A DNA stretch of 64,000 bases, taken from NCBI GenBank assembly GCA_011033025.1, contig WFMF01000580.1:1-64000 (forward strand), read 5' to 3'. The notes beneath the pieces are model-generated. The model made no database searches, was not told the origin of the DNA, and saw only the letters and a list, made by a program, of their open reading frames with translations. This document shows, one piece after another, positions 12,301-26,750 of the stretch; position 1 is the stretch's first letter, and each line of letters opens with the position of its first letter. This DNA is from Beroe forskalii. Lineage: Eukaryota > Ctenophora > Nuda > Beroida > Beroidae. The translations under genes were made by a program, and so were the position numbers.

Positions 12301-12614
12301 ATCAAACTTGAATACGAGCACCTTATATTTTATAATTATATTCTGATTTCTGTAAAAACTTGAATGCCTTATTTTTGTAAGTTAGGATTGTTGTAAGTTA
12401 GGATTAATTCGCTTGAACTTTTATCATCATTTCCTTCTGCAGAAAGGAGAAGAGTCAAGAAGACGGAGCGATGGTTCCCACTGCGGATATGGTTCCTACC
12501 GCGGTTAGAAAGACCAAAGAACGGAGTAAAACCAAAGGAGAACCGTCTGGCAAGGCGGCACGTGGCCGACAACCTGGCAAGTCGAGGAATAGCAAGCTCT
12601 GTGTAGTGATGTAA
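9390..12614 (+). CDS. Unrecognised CaaX-box protein with DQV repeats and a C-terminal coiled coil (7 exons)
   Basis: Exons chain with matching phase and GT/AG introns: 9390-9398, 9560-10730, 11075-11181, 11428-11485, 11728-11916, 12109-12262, 12443-12614. Together they give 620 codons including the stop (619 residues). The start ATG sits in a good Kozak context (AACATGG) and codes MEV before the first intron; this nine-base first exon is the least certain part. Exon 2 encodes a Ser/Thr/Asp-rich region, then about thirty six- or seven-residue units (DQVPSSV, DQVTAV and variants, about residues 126-330). Exon 5 is acidic (FFVEDTEEDLKGED). Exon 6 encodes a heptad-rich coiled coil (VKDLEREVERLQNKVRKLS). 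Exon 7 is strongly basic and ends SKLCVVM. A C-terminal Cys-aliphatic-aliphatic-Met is a farnesylation signal in known proteins, and a basic stretch before it resembles membrane-targeting tails such as K-Ras4B. I infer a membrane-anchored, mostly disordered scaffold. Paralemmin has a coiled coil plus CaaX but in a different order. I recognise no family. A candidate AATAAA lies at 13136-13141. Confidence 0.75.
9940..10540 (+). repeat. Coding 18/21-bp minisatellite inside the CaaX gene
   Basis: Units of 21 bp (gatcaggtgccaagttcagta type) alternate with 18-bp units (gatcaggtgacagcagtg type). All lengths are multiples of three, so the frame is kept. Substitutions change mainly the P/A/T and V/G/E positions of the peptide repeat, while DQ is nearly constant. 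The minus strand is also open across the repeat (a Leu/Pro/Asp repeat), which is a shadow. Confidence 0.9.
10774..10859. mobile_element. 86-bp MITE hairpin in an intron of the CaaX gene
   Basis: The two halves pair as an imperfect hairpin. TCTAAAGTTCACCTA on the left matches the reverse complement of TAGGTGGACTTTAGA on the right, and inner arms TGTGGATTCGC and GCGAATCCACA flank a short loop. It lies between exons 2 and 3 and should not affect the protein. Confidence 0.65.
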
Positions 12615-13695
12615 ATAACGTTTATTTAAGTTAACTCTATAGAGATAGAACCATTAGACTTCAGAATTCATAATAGGACAAGTAAAAAATACAGTAGAAT
12701 GTTATGTAAATTGGCACGGATGCAGCTTGCAGACTTGCAGTTGTATTAAACGCCTATGGAATTATCGTTTACAGAATTATGTTCAACCTACTGCAGTGGG
12801 TAATGTTTAGCTAAATGATTTTATATTACCCGACTTTTTGAGGAGCGGCGTTTGCGATTTACGCCGCGCCTGGGTACTTTTGCTTGGTAGTTTCAGCTAA
12901 AATTCGCAAAATCACTTTTATTTTTGAACTGTGTCTGTACCTTCTCAGCAAATTTTCGTGCTATCACGCGCCGCAAAAAGTACCCAAGCGCGGCGTAATA
13001 CGCCGCGCTTCAGGAAGTCGAGACACCACTCGCAGCAGAGCTTGGCTTTGTACTGTATTGTTTCTTAGGACCATTTTACTGCCTCTTTTGCGTGCTGCTT
13101 TTGACTGATGAGCACGTATGTTGCATAGCGGCAAGAATAAACAAAGAAGGGGTCAAGGACTTTTTAGAAATGTGATTTATGAAATTTTGAATTAAATTTT
13201 CATGCTGTATTGGCAGAATGAAGTCTGGATTAGGGAAATTGATGAAAGATTAAGATGAACGATTACCTACTTGTTTTTCAAGTTTTTTTGAGTTCTTCGG
13301 CAATATTTGCATTCTAAGGCACGTTTAATTTTGTGTGACCAATAATGTTAAATTATTTGAATTGTATATGAATGTGATATTTCAGCTTTATTTCCATGAA
13401 ACTTTCAGTCAACTGTTAAGTTTCTTTTGTGTCTCTACTATAGTAGGTTCAATGGGTCTGGGGAATCCCTAAACGCTGATTGGGGGCTGGTCAAGGGTCT
13501 TGAGCTTAATGCGTGGAACGAAACCCTAATCGGTCATCAGGGCATGATTTTTGAGCAATAAATATGATTAAAAAGAGGTGGTGGTAGATGATAATTTTTC
13601 AGCAACAGATGTCGATGGAAATTTTTTGTCTGACGTCGTCAGGCAACGCCTGACAAGGAAATTGCCCTTCTGCCCCTAGATAGCCAACTTCTTTT
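12615..13695. other. Intergenic region downstream of the CaaX gene, with a CG-rich inverted repeat
   Basis: An inverted repeat at about 12838-13016 pairs TACGCCGCGCCTGGGTACTTTTGC with its near reverse complement (GCAAAAAGTACCCAAGCGCGGCGT) around a spacer, and is probably another small DNA element. An open frame crosses it at 12884-13108 but has no support. The remaining sequence is AT-rich with nothing recognised. Confidence 0.5.
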
Positions 13696-13941
13696 GGTAT
13701 CTCTCCCATGTAAACGGCTCTGAGTCACGTCACAGATCTAAACGTCAATTTTTCTGTATCCTAAACCTAACCATTGCCCTAACCAAAACCCTAACCTTAA
13801 TCCTTACCCTAAACCTAACAAATCCTGATCCTTACCAGAACCCTAACCTTAATGCTTAAAGCGCTAGATGCGCTTGATTATATTTTTCTGAGTGACGTCA
13901 TTGTCGTAGATAATGAGGGCTCCCGTTTACATGGGAGACTA
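13696..13941. mobile_element. MITE with telomere-like core (copy 2, opposite orientation)
   Basis: This is the reverse-orientation counterpart of 75-313. It starts GGTATCTCTCCCATGTAAACGG and ends CCCGTTTACATGGGAGAC, with a CCCTAA-type degenerate array in the middle (about 13760-13860) and the same gcgctagatgcgc and gtcattg blocks. Two copies with the same ends and opposite orientation establish the element borders. Confidence 0.75.
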
Positions 13942-15959
13942 GCCCTTCTTTTGTGTTAAACTCCATCATATCATCATGCATAAATTGTTGAGTGCGCGCG
14001 TCATAAATTCAAAAAAACGTGCGTGAAGCGCATAATAACCACTTTTAAATTTGTTCGGCGTTCGCGCGTTCCTGCAATTCCGCAATAAATGAAATGCAAC
14101 GGAATGGTGATAACTTCCTTTGCATTTACCGGATCGAAGCATGTAGCTATGTAGATATGAGCGATTAGGCTAGGGATACTCTCTTGGACGACAAACATTC
14201 CCAAACTAACAGAACGCCCAGCATTTCATAACGCTAAGGGTGTTGTCGATAATGAGATAGTAGGCAAATAATTCCGCTGGTACCGGCCCAGAAATTTACA
14301 ACATATTTCCCGAATACCAGTTTTGGCATGATTCCCATAGTGAAGGAGCATATGAACTTATGAATTAACGGCATATACCGTTCTCCCACTTACAAAAGAG
14401 AGCTTCAAGAGGCTACAAGACGCCTTATTTATGTTACGTAATAGATGATTCATCATTCAAAAGAGCCAAAGTGACTTAGTGAATAGAATACCTACGTCAT
14501 ACTCATTACTCAACTCTCAATGAAACAATGACATACACAAGTAGGTTCTTAATAGTCACATAGCACAGCAATTTATCATTCAAAGATAATAAGTCGCCTT
14601 GTAAAATTGTAACAGGGCACAAGTAAATGTCGTTTTGAATTAAATGACATCAGTTCGATGACGGACATTATATCCACTTGTCCGTTTATTGCTTCTGACA
14701 TAACCCGAGAATGCAATAATGTAACGTCCTACGAAATAATAGATTGAAGTAAGAGTTCGATTAAAAGAATTAACTTTCTTTTGCATCTCAAAATGAATGA
14801 TTACCTCAATGCACATTACGCATGATAACTTTATTGTCATTGACTTCAAAAAGCTGCATGGGAATTGTGTAATGTTCCTGTTATACGGAAAAGCGGAAAA
14901 CATATATTGCTTAACTGCATGTTAGATATACTGATATCATTACTTCATTATTTAATCATCAATGTTTTTATCGTTATAACATATTTTACGGATAGACTCA
15001 AGTATAATATTAATACAGCAAAACATATATCAGGATACAGATACGATACAGATACTTTTATAGCATAAATATTCTGGAATAAATAATAAAGGTTGATATA
15101 TTTTCGGTTATTTATCGCTTCACCAAGTGCACTTTTCGTACCCATATGTATGCACATGCATCGATCGATGGAGAGTTTGACGAAGAGGAGCAAAGTTTAC
15201 TGTGTGCACAGTTGCTGTCGAATTCTACGCGTTTTTATTGATCGATCCATGAGCACATATATGGGTTAAACAAAAAGGTATTGGGATAGGGTAAGCAAGG
15301 TCGTGCTTTGAGCTATGATAATGACGTCATTCTAACCGCCTATTCATCGCACATATAAGTAACACAATAGAACACTATTTATATATAGTGATCTCAGTAT
15401 TGTTTCACGATGGGCAGGTGGCATTGAGTCACCTGGTGCAAGGTGGCACTAAACTTCGCATTGTGTATCAACAATATTACTGAAAACCTGTGCTTCGGTT
15501 GATAGAATACTTGAAATATGACAGAAAACTTGGCTGAAATATATTCATTAAACAAGCATGCGACATTTGACACAAGAGGTTAAAAAGATATTTAGGAAAG
15601 ATCACAAAAATTGGAATACATAAATTTATCCAAGGGGAGGCTTCGTCTATCACCTTTAGATTTTACATCATCATTGAGTTGAAAAATCCATCCGTCCATC
15701 ATAAAACTCCAAAATATGATGAAAAAATAGTGGTTGGTGAAGTACGAACTGTAGCTATAACATTCCAGATGAGCAGATTATTGGGTGTACATATAGTATG
15801 CAGCATAGACTTAGAGCATATGTATGTGTTCTCATATTCTAATGAGCTCTTTAAATATCCAGAATAAATGAAGAGGGTTACTGAATCATTAAGTAATAAA
15901 GATCCAGCTGAAACAAAGTACTTCAGTACAATAGTCGAGTATAAGGCTTAGAGGGGTAG
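13942..15959. other. Intergenic region, nothing recognised
   Basis: AT-rich sequence with several short open frames (60-90 codons, for example 14640-14903 minus and 15679-15867 plus). None has a domain, a compositional bias or splice context. A motif atgataatgacgtcat near 15325 recurs near 19370. Confidence 0.35.
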
Positions 15960-16065
15960 TTCGAAGACTTTGCGCGTCTTTTGTGTGCGCAGATTAAGTT
16001 ACATGTCGGTACGCCGAGCAAACTTAAGCCGCGCACACAAAAGACGCGCAAACTGTAGTTCGATC
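15955..16065. mobile_element. Hairpin MITE downstream of GUK1
   Basis: An inverted repeat with arms of about 40 bp: GCGCGTCTTTTGTGTGCGC on the left and its exact reverse complement on the right, extended outward by a TAGTTCGA / TCGAACTA pair. The spacer is about 20 bp. Short open frames across it are symmetric reflections of the palindrome. Confidence 0.65.
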
Positions 16066-16607
16066 TGTCACCATTGTCCATTAAGGCTGAGTTACTGCGG
16101 TTCACAGTCAATTCACTGTAAAGTTACTACTATACTATCAGAGCCGGCCAGGGGCTACAGAACACAGGGCTCCAGACAGCATTCCTGACTTCAATCAATG
16201 ACGGAAAGATTTCCTATTTCCTGACATTCCTTTCAAAAAGTTCAATTTGGAACGCGCCAAGATATGAGCTACGTAACGAAAACAGCTAAGTCAGACAAAT
16301 AATTACAGTAGGTCTCAGCTGATAATTTGAAAGTTTGAAATGAAGTGTAGCTATGAATCGTCCTGGCAGCATCCACACTGAACACTGAACAGTGACGTCA
16401 CTGTTAGTTCTAGAACAGCTCATCTGTGACGTAACACTAACAGCATTAAAGAGGCGCGCGCAGCATTAAGTTCAGTGACTGTTCTGTGTGTTCATCTAGG
16501 CGGGGGGTTGTAGCAAAAAACTCTAGCCCAAGAATTGGAAAAGTAGGGCTTGTTTTCAGCTACGACCCCCCATCTTGAGTAACTGTTCAATGACTGTCTG
16601 TTCTTCT

Positions 16608-20923
<4,316 letters not shown>

Positions 20924-20929
20924 TTCTTA

Positions 20930-21877
20930 TGGCTCAAATTTGAGATATTAAAGCACTTCATTATTCATGTAGGTATTTGTGTAAACTTACAGCTCATGAT
21001 TTAATCATATCAATAATCAAACAGGGGCGAAGGAAACACAGGCAGCTGCCGCCTGCCCCCCTTGTTCGACAGACAATAAAAAATGTTGTTAATTTTGATA
21101 AAATGAGAGCTTTGAGCCAAGCAGAATAAAACATTGAGCATGTTGAACTTGATTGCTTATAACATTGAGCAGGTTTTTAATTATCTTGCCACCCTTTTTC
21201 AAAGATTTAGCATCTAGCTGGAGCTATTTTAATTCAAATAGCTAGACCCCTGATATCAAAATGCCATCACGTATATGAGCAGTCTGGTTTTTAAGCTCAT
21301 ATATTTCACAATACCACGGATTAAATATATGGACAAAATATAGGTCATAGGTACTGCTCTGATGCTCACCCTCCATCCTCAGATGCTTTAGTGTCCAGGC
21401 AAACAATAAATGAAAATAAATAAAGTCTTGCAGATAGATGTCTCAAGGAAAGTTTTCTTTATGATTTAAATGTAAAAAGCAATTCAGTATGATAAAATAA
21501 AATATAATAAAGAATAAAGCAAAGGAATAGAATAGAATATTAATGACAAGATAGAAGTGGCAATGTAGTACAACAGGAACACAGAGCAAAACAGCCCCTG
21601 TGTTGAGACAGCCTCCTATGAATTGGAAAAATTTAAAATTCTGAATGCTTTTTCTTTAATGCAATACTTCATGATATATTGATTTAATATTTTAATGTGA
21701 ATGAGATAACATAACATAACATAAATATTATGGTATTCAACCATCACAATTCATTTCAATAATCAAAACCAATGGCTTCCATTAAAAAACACACCTTTGA
21801 ACACTGGTGCCCATTAATTCAAAAGCAATTCAGAACATTTGACAAAATATGAAAATAAAAACAGCTTGAATGTTTAG
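20930..21877. other. GUK1 upstream region
   Basis: This stretch should hold the GUK1 promoter. At about 21022-21250 it carries a diverged fragment of the hAT-type MITE seen at 17870-18036 (CAGGGGCG start, shared GAGAGCTTTGAGCCAAGCA). The rest is AT-rich and grades into the 3' side of the LINE. No core promoter motif was recognised. Confidence 0.45.
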
Positions 21878-24590
21878 CTACTTGATATTTATCCCTTTTC
21901 GTTTAGCAACATATGGATTATTTAGAAGATAATCATTAAACTTCTCTTTATTAGACAAATAATTCTTACCTTCTATCTTTTCCATCACCAATTCAGAAAC
22001 ATACCAAAAGTTATCAGGACTTAGATTAGTAGTTTCCTTCTTATAACACTCTAAACAACCCTTGAAAGAGTTTACACTGGAAGCCTCACGCACATATTTA
22101 GGTAGATTATTCCAATAATTTCTTACTCGTTCTGATATAAAATTTTCATTCAAATTACGAACCACTTTAGAGCAATTAATAGTTGAATGCTTGTAAGTTA
22201 ATAAGTTTCTTCTGCTTCTACCAAGTTTGAATAAGTTATGGCCATATTCAACTTCATTATTAACAACTTTAAAGCCTCAATTAGATCCCCCTTATTCTTC
22301 TTTCAGCCAAAGTAGTCAATTTCAACTTTTCCAGCCTCTCACTGTAAGGAAGTGTACCAATGCCATTTATCAGTCTTGTGAAGCGGCTGGACACCTTCCA
22401 GCTCAAGATGGTACCCCAGTTCCCATGGTGAGCAGCAGGACTCTCCCAAAGTTGAGCATAAAAATTCAAGCTTAGGCCTAACTAGAGCTTTATAGATTCT
22501 CAACATAATATCCATATCTTTAGCAATAATATTTCTGCTTATCCAAGCAATAGTTCTATTTGCCTCTTTTATGCATTTATTAATATTGGCATCCCAATGT
22601 AAGTTATTATCAACCATAACACCTAGGTCCTTCTCTAAAGAGGTTTCTTCAAGAATTCTATTATGCAAAATATACTCATTCCTAGGTTTTCATTCATATC
22701 AATATGCATGACTTTACATTTATCTATATTAAACTTCAAAAGCCATGTTTCCTCCCATTGTTCTAGTGATTGTAAATCAGCATTAGTATTACTACTCTCA
22801 ACAGCATTTACTACAACTTTCAAATCATCAGCAAAGATTTTGGTTGTATTCTTTTTATTCCATTAGGCAAGTCATTAATAAATAGTATAAACAATAATGG
22901 TCCTAATACTGATCCTTGTGGAACACCTGATATGACTTTTTTGCTTTCAGAATATTCTCCTCTTATAACTGTTTTCATTGTTCTACTAGATAAAAAATCT
23001 TGTATTATAGCTAACAACTTTCCACTAATCCCAAAATTTTCTAATTTGATCAGAAGCCTATAATGAGGGACTGTATCAAAAGCCTTCATAAAGTCCAAGA
23101 ACAACACATCAACTGGCAAACCTTCTTCAATTAAATCAATGATAGTGTCAAAGATTCTAAAAATTAGAAAGGCATGACTTCTTAGGGACAAAACCATGTT
23201 GGTCTTCTGCTAATTTGCATTCAACAAAATCTAAGATATGCTGTCTAATGAACTTCTCTCATACACTTACAAATAATACATGTTAAGGAAACTGGTCTGT
23301 AATTGTGTGGATCATTCCTAGAATCTTTTTTATGAAGTGCTACTACATTAGCCTCTTTCCAAATATCAGGAATACTTGCATCATTTGCACATTTATTAAA
23401 CAAAATAGTTATAATTTGAACAAAATCACTGTTATCTGCTAAGGCCTTAAGCAGTTTTGGGTGTATCTTATCTGGCCCAAAGCTCTTATAGATATCAAGC
23501 TTTTTCAACTCATTACATACATCATCATAATCAATAATCAGACTTTCAAAATTCTCTTCATTCTCTGTATTATAACAATTTTTTGGCATTGGACCTTGAG
23601 GCTCCCGGACAAAAACTGAACTGAAGGCATCAATGGACATTCAGCTGTCTCCTTATCCTCATTAGTTGTTCGGGAGCCATCAGGTTTGGTCAGTCTTGTA
23701 ACAATATCCTTAACTTTGTTACATGACCTCAAATATGAGAAAAGGCACGTGAATTATTTCTTGAGGTTTTTGGAAACCTTCCTCTCATATTTGACTCTAG
23801 CATTACATTCACATTTTTCAAAAGCTGCTTCTCCACAGCTGCATTCCAATTCCTCACATTAGGAGCCACATCAAATATACTCCATGCTTTATTTTTTGTT
23901 TCTAATTGCTCTTTTCAGTGACCTATTAACCCATGGTGCATTATAGTTAATATCTACATTACTCTTATTGTTCTTAGATGGTACTTTTTCTGATAAAATG
24001 TTCAATTTATCTAAAATTATAGACCACAGTTCATTTACAGACATATTATCAACTTCATCAGGTTCTAACTTCCAACTTATATCATTTGACCATTGTAGAA
24101 TCTCTTCTGAAGTTACTCTAGACCAACATCTTCTTTCTTCATTCACAACTTTGTTTTCCAAACTTGAAGAATGTGACACATTAAGTTCTGTAGTGATAGT
24201 TACATGGTCACTCTTTCCCAGATGAGGGCCAAGCTGATACTCATTGACCAGATTTTCTTCATTGAATAGAAGCTGATCTAGTAAACTTTCATTCATGACA
24301 CCTGTTGCCTTATTCAGTCTTCTTCGGTGAAATCTGATGTCAATAACCATGATAGTCCCATTTCATGAATGAAATCTAAATACTGTCTTTGCATACAAAC
24401 TGTACCATTGCTAGAATCAGCAAGACCCATCATAGTACCTGACTGCCAGCAAACTTGAGAGAGATTAAAATCTCCATAGCAATGAGTGAAAGTGTGAAAC
24501 TCAAGTTTCAGTGATAATAATGAATGCAATGAATCTAATGCTTTTGACTTTTTAACAGGAATAGAACATCGCAAATAAATACGCATAAAA
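21878..24590 (-). mobile_element. CR1-like LINE, 5'-truncated and frameshifted
   Basis: Minus-strand pieces spell a non-LTR retrotransposon ORF2. The end of an endonuclease domain (HCYGDFNLSQVCW, GKSDHVTI) comes first, then reverse transcriptase motifs in order: SFGPDKIHPKLLKAL, NYRPVSLTCI, FLDFMKAFDTVPH, GVPQGSVLGPLLFILFIND, FADDLKVV, and WLLKFNIDKCKVMHI. A C-terminal region of the type RVRNYWNNLPKYVREASSVNSFK follows. The order and wording fit the CR1/Jockey group. The frame breaks at least six times and the upstream half of the endonuclease is missing, so it is a dead copy. Confidence 0.85.
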
Positions 24591-24649
24591 TAAGATAAGG
24601 ATGCTGATATTTAACCATCACTCAACATGAACATAAACCATTTTTCACG

Positions 24650-24715
24650 TGCGCAGGGGCCAGACAATGCCTGGCAAGTATATATTGCCACGCGTTGCCT
24701 GGCCCCTCCGCGCGC
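24650..24715. mobile_element. Small CG-rich hairpin (GGGGCCAGACAATGCCTGGCAA type)
   Basis: AGGGGCCAGACAATGCCTGG and CACGCGTTGCCTGGCCCCT form an imperfect inverted repeat around gtatata. Related pieces (GCCTGGCGTTGCCAGGCCCCTCCGCGC in outline) occur near 25195 and 36170. This is probably another short non-autonomous element. Confidence 0.5.
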
Positions 24716-24985
24716 ACAGCAGACAGCCTAGCTACACTGCTACAGACAACGTCTAGGTCTGACAAGGTTAGTAAAGGGGAATTGTGTATAAAAACGAAGG
24801 ATCATTTGGTCTTACGCGCGCGCGGCGTAATGTCGTATTTTCTTGTAAGGCGACGCACGCGTCGCGTGACGCCCCTCGCCTCGAATTCCAGTCAGTAGAT
24901 TTAGAATTATTGTTATCGAATTTTGTCGTAGGATGTTACCTCACCCTCGCGCGCGGCGCAACGTTCCACATTTGGACGTCACTTT

Positions 24986-25051
24986 TTGCTAAACACGTAT
25001 ATCCCTGTGTGGCTCGCGCGGCGCGTACACACACCTATGCGGGCTTAGGAA
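24986..25051. mobile_element. 66-bp MITE (TTGCTAAACACG / GGGCTTAGGAA ends) with 9-bp target duplication
   Basis: Same family as 903-963. It starts TTGCTAAACACGTATATCCC and ends GCGGGCTTAGGAA. The 9-bp sequence cgtcacttt flanks it (24977-24985 and 25052-25060). It is inserted inside another CG-rich short repeat of the GACGTC...GTAACATCC type, so insertions are nested here. Confidence 0.85.
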
Positions 25052-25075
25052 CGTCACTTTGCAACCTCGCCCGGG

Positions 25076-25196
25076 TTGCAAAGTGACGTCCAGTCAGAAG
25101 AAATAGACGGGGCAACGTCCGTCGAGATGTTGCCTCAGGCAACATCTCGACGGACGTTGCCCCGTCTATTTCTTCTGACTGGACGTCACTTTGCAA
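25076..25196. repeat. Perfect 121-bp palindrome (60-bp arms, 1-bp centre)
   Basis: From TTGCAAAGTGACGTCC at the left end to GGACGTCACTTTGCAA at the right end, each base pairs with its mirror position around the single C at 25136. I compared all 60 positions of the arms and found no mismatch. A further inverted copy of the terminal GTCACTTTGCAACC lies just left of it (about 25052-25068), so the same end appears three times in alternating orientation. No target duplication was established. Confidence 0.9.
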
Positions 25197-25375
25197 TGCC
25201 TGGCCTCCTGCGCGCCCCCAAACCCACTAGGGTGTCTGGACGCGCCCGCGAGGGGTCAGACAACGTTTGACAATGCAATGTGCAATGGCAAATTGAAAGA
25301 AATAGACGGACAAATACGTGTAATTTAGCAAAACCTGGGTTATATTTATTATTAAATTATTCAATTCACGCGACA

Positions 25376-26175
25376 TCTTATATATAAAGTAAATTCACAC
25401 GTGAATAATGTTTGTCTGTGCGGGCGCACACCATTAAATTTGAGCTTGCCAAGTAAATATCAAGAGAAACAAAGGCAAAAGGGAGAAATGAGGCGCCGTT
25501 GCTATGGAAACCAATTTTCGCACGTGCAGATGATAATCAGTTCTTTGAGAGTGCTTTCTATTACGTTACTACTGTTAAATGTTGTGCTGCAGTTTTTGAA
25601 CATTTGACATTCTTTTTACTTCAAATTCAAGATCTCAAGATGGACATAACTCGAATATAATCCAGATAGATGGTTTTTAAAAAGAACTGCGGTAGAGGTC
25701 GGCCGATAATCAATGCTCGGTCGGCGTAAATGTAGTTTTTAAATTAGCCGTAAAGATCAATTTAAGGTTGACAAAAGTTCTATTTAACCGAGTCGGATAA
25801 ATTAGCAGATTATGAAGACCATTCCTGGCCTGGATCAATGTGATCAAAACAAAGTTGTCCAATGACAGTAAGTCAGTATGAGAATCAATATCAGTTATCA
25901 GAATAAACATCATCTTGCAATCAACATGGAACAAAACGCACATGGTTTAGCACGATTGACCGAACTACTTTGCACTCTGCTCCTTCATAAAATTCATTAT
26001 TTCGTTTAAGTTAATAATTGGATTGCTACATAAGGTTTAATATTCCGTTCTTTTTTCAAAATCTGCGAACGAGGTGGCTCGAAGCGCCGCCGAGTGAGCT
26101 ATGTATCCATTTATATATTGTTCTAGCAGGTCCATCATTTACATATTATTCTAGCAGGCCCAACGGGCCTGCTAG
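25376..26175 (+). mobile_element. Non-autonomous Helitron, copy 1
   Basis: The 5' end is A|TCTTATATATAAAGTAAATTC. The 3' end is GCAGGCCCAACGGGCCTGC, a hairpin, followed by the terminal CTAG. This gives the Helitron hallmarks: 5' TC, 3' hairpin just before CTRR, and no inverted terminal repeats or target duplication. The first 150 bp are shared with copy 2 (GTGAATAATGTTTGTCTGTG, then a GCGGGCGCACACC block). No Rep/helicase coding was seen. Confidence 0.8.
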
Positions 26176-26537
26176 TCTTAATAATAAAGTAAATTCACAC
26201 GTGAATAATGTTTGTCTGTGCGGGCGCACACCATTAAATTAGAGCTTGCCAAGAAAATATCAAGAGAAAGAAAGGCTAAGCCGGGATAAGCCGGGCTTAG
26301 TCGCGCCGTTGCTATGGATACAGATATTCTGCACGTGCAGATTAATCGCGCGCGCGTTCTTTACGGTTTAATGCTGTTTTGATTTCGGAGCTTTATAACT
26401 TTTGGTGTGATTAGAATTTTTTGATGCGGTAAAAATAATTTAGTTGATTTGAGTTGCGGGGTTTGAAATTTGCGAACGAGGTGCTGCGTAGCAGCGCCGA
26501 GTGAGCTCTGTGTATGCAGGCCCAACGGGCCTGCTAG
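26176..26537 (+). mobile_element. Non-autonomous Helitron, copy 2, directly abutting copy 1
   Basis: It starts TCTTAATAATAAAGTAAATTC immediately after the CTAG of copy 1. It ends with the same hairpin (CAGGCCCAACGGGCCTG) and CTAG, followed by T, which is the expected Helitron 3' context. It is 362 bp long and shares both ends with copy 1 but lacks much of its interior. Confidence 0.8.
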
Positions 26538-26750
26538 TTCAATTATAATTACAATTCGAAAATTACAACAAAGTATTAGTAACCTACAATTCGAGAACTC
26601 AAAAAATTAAAATTGGAAAGCACCCTCCGCCCTGGCCCTCAACAAGTTATTTTAGTTTTGACCTTGTGCTATTGCTATTACACAATAATAGTAATTTCCC
26701 TCTAAGTCTACCAGTCTGGTTGAAATTTTATTATTTTTTTCTGGGGTAAA
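26538..26750. other. COG8 3' flank
   Basis: A reverse-strand AATAAA lies at 26727-26732, about 20 bases past the COG8 stop, and could be the poly(A) signal of an unusually short 3' UTR. Nothing else was recognised. Confidence 0.45.
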
